Part shown: piece by piece, positions 43,721 to 53,509 of the stretch
How positions within the stretch are numbered: the first letter of the stretch is position 1
How the letters are laid out: each line of letters starts with the position of its first letter
Source: Clostridia bacterium
Lineage (GTDB): Bacteria > Bacillota > Clostridia > Oscillospirales > CAG-272
Length of the DNA: 64,000 nt
NCBI GenBank assembly: GCA_017399145.1
Contig: JAFQEG010000015.1
Span: forward strand, 1 to 64,000
Reading direction: 5' to 3'
Translations under genes and position numbers: made by a program
The notes under the pieces: model-generated
The model's database searches: none
Seen by the model: the letters and a program-made list of their open reading frames with translations, nothing else
Told to the model about the DNA's origin: nothing

Positions 43721-44543
43721 TATTTTATATTGCGGAAACTACAAGGTTTTTGACGGTATGCTTACTACTTCTCTTTCAATGCTAAAAAGAAGCAAAAGCG
43801 ACGAGCCAATCACCTTTCACATTTTCACAATGGACGTATCCCATTTAAGAGAGGATTATTTGCCAGTTACAGAAAAGCAATTAGCCTTCTTTAATGAGGT
43901 TATTAAGGAATATAATAAAGAAAACAAGGCGATTTTAGTTGACGTAACTCAATTTTACAAGGACTATTTTACAGGCTGTCCTAACGAGGATGCTTATTGC
44001 TCACCTTACACCCTAATAAGACTATTTGCCGACCTTGTAGATATGCCAAGCAAGGTGCTTTACCTTGACTGCGACATTATGTTTAACAAGGACGTGCATT
44101 TGCTTTACGATAAGGATCTTGGTGATTATGAATACTTTGCCTCAAGGGACCACTATGGCAAATTCCTTGTAAATCCTAACTACATTAATGCCGGTGTTAT
44201 TCTCTTCAATATGAAGAAATGCAAAGAAACGGGCTTATTTCAAAAGGCACGTGAGTGGATACAGAAAAAGAAGCTTGTCTTTGCCGACCAAAGCGCAATA
44301 ATTCGTTCAACAACAAAAAGAAAGGTGCTTTCACAACGCTTTAACGACCAAAAATTCTTATACAAAAATACGGTTATCCGTCATTTTTCAAAGAGACTTT
44401 TCTGGCTACCCTACCCACACACAGATAATATTAAGCAATGGCACGTTAGTCGTGTCCATAAGGTTTTTAAATATTACAATTTTGACGACATTCTTTTTGA
44501 ATATATTTATTTAAAGGAAAAATTTTCGAGGGAGTATAAATAA
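43713..44543 (+). CDS. Glycosyltransferase family 8
   Basis: The start is ATG 43713 (MINILYCGNYKVFDGMLTTS) with AAGGAAA nearby; the frame is open further upstream but inside the PlsC gene. The 276-residue protein has the GT8 core: 'SPYTLIRLFADL', DxD motif 'KVLYLDCDIMFNKD', 'NPNYINAGVILFNMKKCK' and 'FADQSAII'. It moves a sugar from a nucleotide donor, usually in lipopolysaccharide, teichoic acid or glycolipid synthesis. It ends at the base where the next start codon begins. Confidence 0.9.
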   Translation: MINILYCGNYKVFDGMLTTSLSMLKRSKSDEPITFHIFTMDVSHLREDYLPVTEKQLAFFNEVIKEYNKENKAILVDVTQFYKDYFTGCPNEDAYCSPYTLIRLFADLVDMPSKVLYLDCDIMFNKDVHLLYDKDLGDYEYFASRDHYGKFLVNPNYINAGVILFNMKKCKETGLFQKAREWIQKKKLVFADQSAIIRSTTKRKVLSQRFNDQKFLYKNTVIRHFSKRLFWLPYPHTDNIKQWHVSRVHKVFKYYNFDDILFEYIYLKEKFSREYK

Positions 44544-46345
44544 TGCAGACTATTCCAATTTTCTATGCTTGTGATGATGCTTTTGTAAAATATACAATTG
44601 TATCTCTTAGCTCAATGATTAAAAACGCATCTACCGAGTATAATTACAAGGTTTATGTATTAAATACAAACATTACCGAGGATATGAAAAACAGACTTAG
44701 CGCTCTTCAAAATGACAATTTTGAGGTTATCTTTGCAGACGTTAACGCATATTTAGACTCCGTTGAAAAGGAGCTTCCTATAAGACACTACTACTCTGCT
44801 ACTACATATTACAGATTATTTATATCTGAAATGTATCCAGAGTACGACAAGGCTATTTATATTGATAGCGATACAATCGTTTTAGGCGATATTAGCAAGC
44901 TTTACAACACAGATATCGGCGATTTTTATATGGCTGGTTGTCGTGAACAGGCTATGGAGCAGGTTGACGTTTACGGCACCTACTGTGAAAAGGTTGTAGG
45001 CGTTGACAGACACGCATTCTTTAATGCTGGTATGATGCTTATTAACTGTCGTCAATTTAGAGAAAAGCAAATTCTTAAGAATTTCTTAAAAACTCTTGAC
45101 CTATATAACTTCATCGTTACACAGGACGAGGATTACTTAAACTACCTTTGCAAGGACCACGTTTATTGGCTAGACCAAAGGTGGAATACTGAGCTAACTG
45201 ATGGTCTTGAGTACCCTTACGATTACAGAGATGCTTGTATTCTTCACTACATTATGGTAAACAAGCCTTGGCATTATCACGAGTGCCGTGGTGCTGATAT
45301 TTTCTGGTCCTATGCTGAAAAGACCTCTGTTCATGATATGCTTAAGGCTGAGCTTGATGCATACACAGATGCAGAGAGAGAAAGAGATGCAGCATCTGCT
45401 AAGAATCTTTATCAAATGGCAATTAATGAGACAAATCGTGAAGACAATTTCCAAAATCAATTAAAAAAAAACAAGACTCAATATAGAGTCCAGCTTGAAG
45501 AAAAGATAGCACAATACGAGCGCGAGGGCAAATTTGACCAGGATGTTGAGGATGACCCACCATCTAGGACTATTATGCCTGACGAAATCGACTATCTAAG
45601 AAAAAGTCCAATTGCAAAGCTAAAAACTAAGATTGCCCACGAAAAGGCAAAGATGTTTTTAAAGACTATTCTTGATAAAAAGGTAATGATTATTAAGGAT
45701 ATAAAGGGCATTGAGAATTGGCAAAAGCTTCAAAGTGGCGCTATTATTACCTGTAACCACTTCAATGCCTTTGATAGCTTCGCCATTCAAGAGGCTTATC
45801 ACGCAACTAAAAAGTGGCCTAAGCAAAAGTTTTACAGAGTTATTAAGGAAGGCAACTACACCTCATTTCCAGGCTTTTTTGGTGAGCTTATGCGTCACTT
45901 CTATACACTTCCCTTATCCTCGAATTTAAAGACAATGGTTAAGTTTACAGAGGCAACAAATACTCTTTTACAAAAGGGTAACTACATTCTTTTCTATCCT
46001 GAACAGGCTATGTGGTGGAATTACAGAAAGCCAAGACCTGTAAAGCCTGGCGCTTACAAGTTTGCAGTTAAGAATAACGTGCCTGTGCTTCCTTGCTTTA
46101 TCACAATGAGAGATTCCGATATTCTAGGTGAGGATTTAAGGAAGTCAATAAAGGGCTTTGACGTTGACGAAAACTTTATTCCTAACGGCTATTTCGTTCA
46201 AGAATATACAATTCACGTAGGTGAGCCTATTTACCCAAGAAAAGACCTAAACTATAAGGAAAATCTTGAATATATGGCTAAAGAAAACTTTGATGCTTGG
46301 AAGGAAATCTACGAGCGTGAATATCAAACTAAGTTAAAATACTAA
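44543..46345 (+). CDS. GT8 glycosyltransferase-PlsC acyltransferase fusion
   Basis: The 600-residue protein joins two enzymes. Residues 1-265 are GT8, with 'YYRLFISEMYPEYDKAIYID' followed by SDTI (DxD) and 'HAFFNAGMMLINC'. Residues 266-380 are a charged, partly coiled linker. Residues about 385-600 are PlsC, with 'IITCNHFNAFDSFAI' (HxxxxD), 'RHFYTLPLSSN' and 'ILFYPEQAMWWNYRKPR'. The fusion suggests that one lipid or sugar is glycosylated and acylated in sequence. Its start overlaps the preceding GT8 stop. Confidence 0.88.
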   Translation: MQTIPIFYACDDAFVKYTIVSLSSMIKNASTEYNYKVYVLNTNITEDMKNRLSALQNDNFEVIFADVNAYLDSVEKELPIRHYYSATTYYRLFISEMYPEYDKAIYIDSDTIVLGDISKLYNTDIGDFYMAGCREQAMEQVDVYGTYCEKVVGVDRHAFFNAGMMLINCRQFREKQILKNFLKTLDLYNFIVTQDEDYLNYLCKDHVYWLDQRWNTELTDGLEYPYDYRDACILHYIMVNKPWHYHECRGADIFWSYAEKTSVHDMLKAELDAYTDAERERDAASAKNLYQMAINETNREDNFQNQLKKNKTQYRVQLEEKIAQYEREGKFDQDVEDDPPSRTIMPDEIDYLRKSPIAKLKTKIAHEKAKMFLKTILDKKVMIIKDIKGIENWQKLQSGAIITCNHFNAFDSFAIQEAYHATKKWPKQKFYRVIKEGNYTSFPGFFGELMRHFYTLPLSSNLKTMVKFTEATNTLLQKGNYILFYPEQAMWWNYRKPRPVKPGAYKFAVKNNVPVLPCFITMRDSDILGEDLRKSIKGFDVDENFIPNGYFVQEYTIHVGEPIYPRKDLNYKENLEYMAKENFDAWKEIYEREYQTKLKY

Positions 46346-46349
46346 GACA

Positions 46350-46379
46350 AAAGGCTTGACAAAACGTCAAGCCTTTTTG
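46350..46379. terminator. Bidirectional terminator
   Basis: AAAGGCTTGAC and its complement with a five-base loop, then T-rich DNA, lie between the convergent GT8-PlsC and histidine-operon ends. Confidence 0.82.
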
Positions 46380-47171
46380 TTACAATATTTCACTCAAATC
46401 GGTTATATATTTATAGCCCTTCTGCTTTAGTCTTTCCTTTTCGCTCTCTAAATTACAATCAATTGAGTCGGTTGAGTGGGTGTCTGAGCAAATTACAAAT
46501 TTCTTGCCCTGACTAGCTATTATATCAATTATGTTATCGTTTGGATAAGGTGAGGTGCGATAGCCACGAGAGATAGCACCTGTATTAATTTCGTATATAA
46601 CAGGAGTGTTCTTTAGACTTTCAAGTGCCTCGGTATATGCCCTTACATATCTTGGGTGAGTTGTATCAATAATTGGGTCAATTTCGTTAAACTTTGTAAT
46701 TAAATCGAAGTGACCTATTATATTACACCTTGTTTTGTTATACAAATCCCCTACTAATTTATAGTAGTCCTCGCAATATGCTAAGGCATCGCCGTCGTAG
46801 TATTTTTCTATATTTTCTCTTGTTTTCTTAGCACTTTCATCAAGAGGCAAGTATTCACCGTTTTTTTCGATGTAGTGTACTGAGCCTAGAATATAATCGT
46901 ACCCACTTGCAGGTATTGAATAATAGTCCTGCTCAATCCCTAAATACACCTTGATTTGGTCCTTATACTCTTCCTTAAGGTCAAGAATAATATTCTTGTA
47001 GGATTGGGTCGCCTCTTTTTTCATTGCCCAGCTACAAGGAAAAATCATTGGTGCGTGGTCGGAAAAGCCGTATTCCCTCATACCAAGTTCAATTGCCATT
47101 TTTAGCATTTGCTCGTTTGTGTTTTTTCCGTCACTGAAATTTGTATGAGTATGGTAGGTTGATACTTCCAT
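46380..47171 (-). CDS. hisK: PHP-type histidinol-phosphatase
   Basis: The 263-residue protein begins 'STYHTHTNFSDGKNTNEQML' with the PHP motif HTHT. It has 'YGFSDHAPMI', 'LGIEQDYY', 'GHFDLITKFN' and 'CSDTHSTDSID', which supply the metal ligands of HisJ/HisK-type histidinol-phosphate phosphatases. It removes phosphate from histidinol phosphate, the step before HisD. It is the last gene of the histidine operon and its ATG overlaps the hisIE stop by one base. Confidence 0.88.
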   Translation of the reverse strand: MEVSTYHTHTNFSDGKNTNEQMLKMAIELGMREYGFSDHAPMIFPCSWAMKKEATQSYKNIILDLKEEYKDQIKVYLGIEQDYYSIPASGYDYILGSVHYIEKNGEYLPLDESAKKTRENIEKYYDGDALAYCEDYYKLVGDLYNKTRCNIIGHFDLITKFNEIDPIIDTTHPRYVRAYTEALESLKNTPVIYEINTGAISRGYRTSPYPNDNIIDIIASQGKKFVICSDTHSTDSIDCNLESEKERLKQKGYKYITDLSEIL

Positions 47172-47818
47172 TATTTCATCTTCTCTTGCTTAACCTTGTG
47201 GTCGATAATATGACGGGAAGCAAGCTCCTTTTGAATGTCCTCAACTGAAATTCCCATTTGTACCATAAGCACCATTACGTGATATGCAAGGTCAGCAATT
47301 TCGTAAATTGTTTCTGCCTTATCGCCTGCCTTACCACCGATAATAACCTCTGTGGATTCCTCGCCTACCTTTTTAAGAATTTTGTCAATTCCCTTTTGGA
47401 AAAGGTATGTGGTATATGAGCCCTCTGGCATTTTTTCTTTTCTTTCAACTAAAAGCTGATACAAGCCCTCCATAGAAAACTCGTGTCTGTCAGGGCTTTG
47501 ATAAACAGGGTTAGTAAAGCAAGAATCTGTGCCTGTATGACAAGCAGGTCCGTCCTTTTCAACTACTACTGTTAGTGCGTCATTATCGCAATCGGCTGTA
47601 ATTGAAACGATATGCTGATAATTTCCACTAGTTTCACCCTTTAGCCAAAGCTCCTGTCTTGAACGACTGTAAAAGCATGTAAGACCCTTTTCCATAGAGG
47701 TCTTTAGACTTTCCTTATTCATATAAGCAACGGTTAAAACATTTTTTGAGTATGCATCTACAACTACTGCAGGAATTAAACCATTTTCATCAAATTTAAG
47801 CTTTTCTATGTCTAACAT
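47171..47818 (-). CDS. hisIE: HisIE, phosphoribosyl-AMP cyclohydrolase/phosphoribosyl-ATP pyrophosphatase
   Basis: The 215-residue protein is a fusion. The N-terminal HisI domain (1-105) has 'VAYMNKESLKTSM', 'FYSRSRQELWLKGETSGN' and the zinc-binding 'CHTGTDSCF'. The C-terminal HisE domain (about 115-205) has 'KVGEESTEVIIGG' and 'EIADLAYHVMVLM'. It performs the second and third steps of histidine synthesis. Confidence 0.95.
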   Translation of the reverse strand: MLDIEKLKFDENGLIPAVVVDAYSKNVLTVAYMNKESLKTSMEKGLTCFYSRSRQELWLKGETSGNYQHIVSITADCDNDALTVVVEKDGPACHTGTDSCFTNPVYQSPDRHEFSMEGLYQLLVERKEKMPEGSYTTYLFQKGIDKILKKVGEESTEVIIGGKAGDKAETIYEIADLAYHVMVLMVQMGISVEDIQKELASRHIIDHKVKQEKMK

Positions 47819-47830
47819 TTTTATACCTCA

Positions 47831-48589
47831 CTATATTCTTACTCTTATATTGTTTTCCTTAAGCTGTTTTTTAAGCTCCTTAATTTCTACCTCGCCAAAG
47901 TGGAAGATAGATGCGGCAAGTCCTGCATCAATGGTAGGAATTTCATTAAATAGCTCAATAAAGTGCTGAATTGACCCTGCACCACCTGATGCAATAACGG
48001 GCACGTTTACTGCCTCGCAAACTAGCTTTAAAAGCTCAATGTCAAAGCCGTTTTTAACTCCGTCTGTATCAATGGAATTGACAACTATTTCACCAGCACC
48101 TAATTCAACTCCTTGCTTTATCCAAGAAATTGCCTCAATGCCTGTATTTTCTCGTCCACCCTTTGAAAATACTAAAAACTCACCATCAACTCTTTTAACG
48201 TCAACAGATAAAACAACGCATTGACTACCATATTTTAGCGATGCTTCCTTAATTAGCTGTGGGTTCCTTATAGCACCCGAGTTTACGCTAACCTTGTCGG
48301 CACCACATTTTAAAACTCTATCAAAGTCCTCAACCGTATTGATACCGCCACCAACTGTTAGTGGAATAAATACGTTTTGAGCAACTCTTGTTAAAATATC
48401 GGTAAAAAGTCGTCTTTCCTCAAAGGATGCGGTTATGTCGTAAAACACAAGCTCATCTGCGCCACAGCTTGAGTAGTATTTAGCCAACTCAACAGGACAT
48501 GAAACGTCGCTTAAGCCCTCAAAATTTACACCCTTAACTACTCTTCCGTTTTTAACGTCTAAGCAAGGGATAATTCTTTTTGTTATCAT
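47831..48589 (-). CDS. hisF: HisF, imidazole glycerol phosphate synthase cyclase subunit
   Basis: The 252-residue TIM barrel begins '[20 protein letters not shown]', the HisF signature with catalytic Asp11. '[14 protein letters not shown]', '[12 protein letters not shown]' and '[13 protein letters not shown]' follow, with the second catalytic Asp in '[12 protein letters not shown]'. It uses ammonia from HisH to close the imidazole ring. It overlaps hisA by four bases. Confidence 0.96.
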   Translation of the reverse strand: MITKRIIPCLDVKNGRVVKGVNFEGLSDVSCPVELAKYYSSCGADELVFYDITASFEERRLFTDILTRVAQNVFIPLTVGGGINTVEDFDRVLKCGADKVSVNSGAIRNPQLIKEASLKYGSQCVVLSVDVKRVDGEFLVFSKGGRENTGIEAISWIKQGVELGAGEIVVNSIDTDGVKNGFDIELLKLVCEAVNVPVIASGGAGSIQHFIELFNEIPTIDAGLAASIFHFGEVEIKELKKQLKENNIRVRI

Positions 48590-49299
48590 TTTGCTACCTC
48601 AATAGCTTCTCTTAGATTTATTGCGCCTGTGTAATATGCCTTACCGATGATTGCGCCATACATTTTCATTTCTGTAAGCGCCCTTACATCATCAATCGAG
48701 GAAACACCACCAGAGGCGATAATATCAAGAGAATATTTTTCGTTTAATTCCTTGTATAATTCAAGGTTTGTGCCCTTCATAGCACCATCCTTAGAAATAT
48801 CTGTACAGATTATAGTTTTTACACCAAGGTCTTGCATTTTTGACAAAAATTCCTCTAGGGTATATTGGCTTTTTTCAACCCAACCCTTAATTGCAATATA
48901 GCCGTCCTTAACATCGGCACCAACAGCAATTTTCTCACCATATTTCAAGATTGCCTCGGTCAAAAATTTTTCGTCAGTTACTGCGCTAGTGCCTAAAATT
49001 ACACGATTTGCACCATTTGAAAGGTATTTTTCAATAACCTCAAGAGAACGAATACCACCACCTATTTCTAGAAAAAGGCTTGTTTCCTTGGCTATTCTTT
49101 TTACCACCTCAATATTAGGGGTATCACCATTTTTTGCACCCTCTAGGTCAACCACGTGTATGAATTTAGCACCTTGCTTTTCAAAATCCTTGGCTATTTC
49201 CCAAGGCTTATCGCTATAAACTGTAAGCTGATTATAATCGCCCTTGTAAAGCCTTACAGCCTTTTTTTCAAATAAATCTATCGCAGGAAAAATTTTCAT
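48586..49299 (-). CDS. hisA: HisA, ProFAR isomerase
   Basis: The start is ATG 49299 ([20 protein letters not shown]) by family alignment; an earlier frame start lies inside hisH. The 237-residue TIM barrel has catalytic Asp in 'FPAIDLF' and '[13 protein letters not shown]', and phosphate-binding 'LEIGGGIRS' and 'IIASGGVSS'. AAGGAG is 13 bases from this ATG, a little far, which may tune the level relative to HisH and HisF. Confidence 0.94.
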   Translation of the reverse strand: MKIFPAIDLFEKKAVRLYKGDYNQLTVYSDKPWEIAKDFEKQGAKFIHVVDLEGAKNGDTPNIEVVKRIAKETSLFLEIGGGIRSLEVIEKYLSNGANRVILGTSAVTDEKFLTEAILKYGEKIAVGADVKDGYIAIKGWVEKSQYTLEEFLSKMQDLGVKTIICTDISKDGAMKGTNLELYKELNEKYSLDIIASGGVSSIDDVRALTEMKMYGAIIGKAYYTGAINLREAIEVAK

Positions 49300-49316
49300 A
49301 CCTTGTTTTTTGCTCC

Positions 49317-49925
49317 TTACATTTCGCAAAAGGCTCTTAGAATATTTAGTCCTATTTCTCCACTTTTCTCTGGGTGGAATTGACAGCCCATTACGTTTCC
49401 CTTGCCTACTATTGCAGTAAGCTCCTTATCGTATTCCGTTGTTGCAAGAAGACTATCCTCGCAATCCTTGGCATAGAAGGAATGAACGAAATATACGTAG
49501 TCCCCGTCCTTTATATACTTAAACAGGGGATGATTTTTCTTAAATATTAAGGCATTGTAGCCTATATGAGGAATTTTCAAGGCTTCATCAATAACGCCCT
49601 TCATAGGCACAACTGAGCCCTTCAAAAGCCCTAAGCCCTCGTGAGTGCCAAACTCATAGCTTTTTTCAAAAAGCAATTGCATACCAAGGCAAATGCCCAT
49701 AATAGGCTTACCATTTTTAGCCTCGTCAATTATAACCTTGTCAAGACCTGTGCTTCTTAGCTTAGCAATTGCGTCCTCAAAGGCACCAACACCAGGCAAA
49801 AGTATTTTGTCAGCCCTTCTAATTTGGTCCTCGTCTCCTGTAACCATCGCCTCAGCGCCTATGTAGCTAAATGAGGATTTTACAGAAAAGAGATTGCCTA
49901 CACCATAGTCAACTATTGCTATCAT
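49317..49925 (-). CDS. hisH: HisH, imidazole glycerol phosphate synthase glutaminase subunit
   Basis: The 202-residue class I amidotransferase has 'ILLPGVGAFEDAIAKL', nucleophile Cys in 'PIMGICLGMQLLFE' and the His-Glu pair in 'MGCQFHPEKSGEIG'. It releases ammonia from glutamine for HisF. Its ATG overlaps the hisB stop by one base. Confidence 0.96.
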   Translation of the reverse strand: MIAIVDYGVGNLFSVKSSFSYIGAEAMVTGDEDQIRRADKILLPGVGAFEDAIAKLRSTGLDKVIIDEAKNGKPIMGICLGMQLLFEKSYEFGTHEGLGLLKGSVVPMKGVIDEALKIPHIGYNALIFKKNHPLFKYIKDGDYVYFVHSFYAKDCEDSLLATTEYDKELTAIVGKGNVMGCQFHPEKSGEIGLNILRAFCEM

Positions 49926-50512
49926 TAGATTACCCCTTTTGTAGATGGGATTTCGTCCTTAAACTGAGGGTCAACAGAAACAGCCTGCTTCATTACTCTA
50001 CCAAAGGCCTTAAACGCACCCTCAATAATGTGGTGTGAATTTACCCCTGCTAGCTGCTTTAGGTGCAAGGTGATTCCTGCCTCTCTTGCTACTGCAATAA
50101 AGAATTCCTGTGTTAATTCAGTATCAAAGCTACCAACTCTGTCGCTTGGAATATCAAGTGAGTAGTAAAGTCCACCTCTGCCTGAAATATCAACTGCACA
50201 AAGGATTAACGCCTCGTCCATTGGCAAAATAATGTCGCCATAACGTACAATGCCCTTTTTGTCGCCTAGTGCATTTTTAATAGCTTGTCCTAGACAAATA
50301 CCGATATCCTCGGTGGTGTGGTGATAATCGACGTTTGTGTCGCCTACACACTTAACTGTTAAATCAATTCTGCCATGCTTGGAAAAAAGTGTAAGCATGT
50401 GGTCGAGAAAGCCACAGCCTGTATCTATTTGAGATACGCCCTTACCATCAAGATTTAGTCCTAGGGAAATATCTGTTTCAGCAGTTTTTCTTTCGATTTT
50501 CGCTTCTCTCAT
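49925..50512 (-). CDS. hisB: HisB, imidazoleglycerol-phosphate dehydratase
   Basis: The 195-residue monofunctional dehydratase has 'TGCGFLDHMLTLFSKHG', 'DYHHTTEDIGICLG' and the C-terminal 'GVNSHHIIEGAFKAFGR', with the conserved His and Glu ligands of the two Mn sites. It lacks the phosphatase half found in enterobacteria, matching the separate PHP phosphatase in this operon. It overlaps hisC by four bases. Confidence 0.96.
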   Translation of the reverse strand: MREAKIERKTAETDISLGLNLDGKGVSQIDTGCGFLDHMLTLFSKHGRIDLTVKCVGDTNVDYHHTTEDIGICLGQAIKNALGDKKGIVRYGDIILPMDEALILCAVDISGRGGLYYSLDIPSDRVGSFDTELTQEFFIAVAREAGITLHLKQLAGVNSHHIIEGAFKAFGRVMKQAVSVDPQFKDEIPSTKGVI

Positions 50513-51573
50513 TTTTCTTCCTCCAAAATGCAGATTATTTTTTCAATAAGAATATCCATTTGGTCCCTTGTGCCTATGGTAATTCTGTTAAAATCCTTAA
50601 TTTTTTCTTTTGTGAAGTGACGGACTAAAACCCCCTTTGATTTTAATTTTAAGTAAAGGTCCTGTCCGCTAATTTTGTCACTTTTTGCAAATAGGAAATT
50701 TGCACTTGAGTTAAGCACCTCAAAGCCTAATTCCTCAAGCCTTTTCTTGGTGTACTCTCTATTTTTTATAATTTCCTTGGCATTTGACATATAATATTCG
50801 TCGTTGTCAATTGCACATGCACCTGCTACCTGACTTATTCTATTTACGTTGTAGGGGTTTGTGGAATACTTAATTGTATTTAAGTCACTAATTAAGTCGG
50901 CTGATCCTATACCAAAGCCTATTCTTCCACCTGCCATTGAGCGAGATTTTGAAAAGGTCATTGTAACCAAAAGATTATCGTATTTCTTAACTAGGTCAAC
51001 ACAGCTTTCGCCACCAAAATCAACGTAAGCCTCGTCAATTATAACTACTCTTTCAGGATTTTTCTTAACAAGTGCCTCGATTTCAGCTCTTGAAAGTGCT
51101 ATTCCTGTTGGTGCATTTGGGTTTGCGATAACTATATTTTCCTCAAGGTCGTAATAGTCCCCGGGGTCGATTGTAAAGTCGTCCTTCAAAGAAATTATTT
51201 TATAAGGAATACCATTTAGGTCGGCAAAAACCGAATAAAAGCCATAGGTAATATCGGCAAAGGCAATTCCCCTTTTGCTATCGCAAAATGCCATAAAGGC
51301 AAAGTTTAATATTTCATCGCTTCCGTTTGTAACAAGGACCATATCCTTGCTAACACCATATCTGTCTGCGATTTTTTGAGTCAAGACACTACATTCAGGG
51401 TCAGAATATAGATGTAGCTTCTTTGCCTCTTCCATAACTGCCTCATAAACCTCTTTTGAGGGTGGGTAGGGGGACTCGTTTGTATTTAGCTTTACATATT
51501 TCATATCCTTTGGCTGTTCACCTGGTGTATAGGGTGTTAGCCTTGAATATTTTTGTGAGAAAAATCTACTCAT
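50509..51573 (-). CDS. hisC: HisC, histidinol-phosphate aminotransferase
   Basis: The 354-residue PLP aminotransferase has 'KLNTNESPYPPSKEVYEAV', 'LVTNGSDEILNFAF', 'IANPNAPTGIALS', 'VIIDEAYVDFGGES' and the PLP lysine in 'MTFSKSRSMAGGRIGFG'. It converts imidazole acetol phosphate to histidinol phosphate. CGAAAGGAGCAG lies before the ATG, 29 bases after hisD. Confidence 0.95.
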   Translation of the reverse strand: MSRFFSQKYSRLTPYTPGEQPKDMKYVKLNTNESPYPPSKEVYEAVMEEAKKLHLYSDPECSVLTQKIADRYGVSKDMVLVTNGSDEILNFAFMAFCDSKRGIAFADITYGFYSVFADLNGIPYKIISLKDDFTIDPGDYYDLEENIVIANPNAPTGIALSRAEIEALVKKNPERVVIIDEAYVDFGGESCVDLVKKYDNLLVTMTFSKSRSMAGGRIGFGIGSADLISDLNTIKYSTNPYNVNRISQVAGACAIDNDEYYMSNAKEIIKNREYTKKRLEELGFEVLNSSANFLFAKSDKISGQDLYLKLKSKGVLVRHFTKEKIKDFNRITIGTRDQMDILIEKIICILEEEK

Positions 51574-51602
51574 ATTCTGCTCCTTTCGTAGATTTGCCTA
51601 AG

Positions 51603-52886
51603 TTAGTTTTCTTCGTCAAAGCGAATTGTTGCGCTCTTTGCATGGGCGTGAAGTCCCTCTTTATCAGCAAAGGTTGCAATTTTGTCGTAAACCTTAGATA
51701 GTGCGTCCCTTGTGTAATAGGTAAATTGAGATTTCTTTACAAAATCGTCAACTGACAAGGGGGATGAAAATCTTGCACTACCACTAGTTGGCAACGTATG
51801 GTTTGGTCCTGCAAAGTAGTCACCTAGTGCCTCAGGACAATATTTGCCCATAAAGATTGAACCTGCGTGCTTAATCTTGTCTAAATAATCGAACGGATTA
51901 TCTACGCAAATTTCTAGGTGCTCAGGTGCAATTTCGTTTGCAATATCAATAGCAAGCATTAAATTATTCTCTGCTACTATGATTTTACCATTTTTATCAA
52001 TTGAGTATCTTGCAATTTCTGCTCTTGGTAAAAGTGGAATTTGCTTTTCTAATTCCTCAGATACCTTATTTGCAAAATCAAGAGTGTCAGTGACTAATAC
52101 TGCACTTGCCATTTTGTCGTGCTCTGCTTGGGATAGCAAATCTGCTGCAACAAAGACAGGATTACAGGTAGAATCAGCCACTACTAAAATTTCACTAGGT
52201 CCTGCAATCATATCAATAGATACCTTGCCAAAAACCTGTTTTTTAGCCTCGGCAACAAAGGCATTTCCAGGGCCTACAATCTTGTCAACACAAGGAATGC
52301 TTTCAGTACCATACGCAAGGGCACCTATTGCCTGTGCGCCACCTACCTTAAAAATTCTATCAACTCCTGCGATTTTAGCAGAGGCAAGGATTGCAGGGTT
52401 TACACGCCCGTCCTTTGATGGTGGTGTAACCATTACAATTTCTTGACAGCCTGCAATTTTTGCAGGTACGCTATCCATTAAAACAGTTGATGGATATGCA
52501 GCAGTACCACCTGGGACATAAAGACCTACCTTTTCAATAGGTGTAACCTTTTGTCCTGTGATAATGCCTTCCTTTTCGCTTATGATAAAGCTATTTCTTA
52601 CCTGTTTTTTGTGGAAGGCCTCAATATTTTCCTTAGCCTCCTTAACAATCTCGATAAAGTCCTTATCGACTAGGTTAAATGCCTCGTCGATTTCCTCCTT
52701 AGTTACCTCTAGGCTTGATAGCTTTACCTTATCAAATTTTTCTGCATACTCAAAGAGTGCCTTGTCACCGTTTTTTCTTACGTTGTAGATAATATCAGTA
52801 ACAATGTCCTCAACGCCTGCATCAATATTCTCTCTTGCGAAGATTTCACTATTTGAAACCTCACCGTATTTATAAATCTTAATCAT
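51603..52886 (-). CDS. hisD: HisD, histidinol dehydrogenase
   Basis: The 427-residue protein has 'GLYVPGGTAAYPSTVLM', 'VGGAQAIGALAYGTESI', 'IVGPGNAFVAEAKKQVFG' and the zinc/catalytic 'QAEHDK' and 'APEHLEI' motifs. The C-terminal histidine lies in 'EGLHAHAKSATIR'. It performs the last two oxidations to histidine. It overlaps hisG by eight bases. Confidence 0.96.
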   Translation of the reverse strand: MIKIYKYGEVSNSEIFARENIDAGVEDIVTDIIYNVRKNGDKALFEYAEKFDKVKLSSLEVTKEEIDEAFNLVDKDFIEIVKEAKENIEAFHKKQVRNSFIISEKEGIITGQKVTPIEKVGLYVPGGTAAYPSTVLMDSVPAKIAGCQEIVMVTPPSKDGRVNPAILASAKIAGVDRIFKVGGAQAIGALAYGTESIPCVDKIVGPGNAFVAEAKKQVFGKVSIDMIAGPSEILVVADSTCNPVFVAADLLSQAEHDKMASAVLVTDTLDFANKVSEELEKQIPLLPRAEIARYSIDKNGKIIVAENNLMLAIDIANEIAPEHLEICVDNPFDYLDKIKHAGSIFMGKYCPEALGDYFAGPNHTLPTSGSARFSSPLSVDDFVKKSQFTYYTRDALSKVYDKIATFADKEGLHAHAKSATIRFDEEN

Positions 52887-53508
52887 TTGCTTCTACCTGT
52901 GCCTTTAGCGCCTTTGCTATGTTTTCAATCTCTTCTGTTTTAAATTTAAAGCTTGATTTGTTTACAATTAGTCTTGCAGAAATTGGCACTATTGTTTCAA
53001 CAACCTCAAGGTCGTTTTCCTTTAGGGTTGTGCCTGTTTCAACAATATCAACAATAACGTCGGACAAGTCAAGGATTGGTGCTAGCTCGATTGAGCCGTT
53101 TAGCTTGATTATATCAATGTCACGACATTTGCTAGCATAGTATTTTTTTGCTATGTTAGCAAACTTTGTTGCTACACGAAGGGTTGCTACGTTACTATCG
53201 TGGAAGCCCTTTTTGCCAGCTACTGCCATTCTGCATTTACCCATATTTAGGTCAAGCATTTCATAAACGTTAGGCTCGTACTCTAAAAGAATATCCTTGC
53301 CACAAACACCTATGTCGGCAGCGCCTCTCTCAACGTAAATAGAAACGTCAGAGGGCTTTACCCAGAAAAAGCTAACGCCTCTTTCCTCGTTTTCGAAAAT
53401 TAGCTTTCTGCTATTTTCAAGGATTGAAGGACATTCGTAGCCACTATTTGCAAACATTTTATATACCTTTTCACCAAGTCTACCCTTGGGAAGTGCTACA
53501 TTTATCAT
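52879..53508 (-). CDS. hisG: HisG, ATP phosphoribosyltransferase (short form)
   Basis: The 209-residue protein has 'INVALPKGRLGEKVYKMF', 'ADIGVCGKDILLEY' and the PRPP loop 'VDIVETGTTLKEN'. It lacks the C-terminal regulatory domain of long HisG, so it needs HisZ, encoded two bases upstream, for activity and histidine feedback. It performs the first step of the pathway. Confidence 0.96.
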   Translation of the reverse strand: MINVALPKGRLGEKVYKMFANSGYECPSILENSRKLIFENEERGVSFFWVKPSDVSIYVERGAADIGVCGKDILLEYEPNVYEMLDLNMGKCRMAVAGKKGFHDSNVATLRVATKFANIAKKYYASKCRDIDIIKLNGSIELAPILDLSDVIVDIVETGTTLKENDLEVVETIVPISARLIVNKSSFKFKTEEIENIAKALKAQVEAND

Positions 53509-53509
53509 C

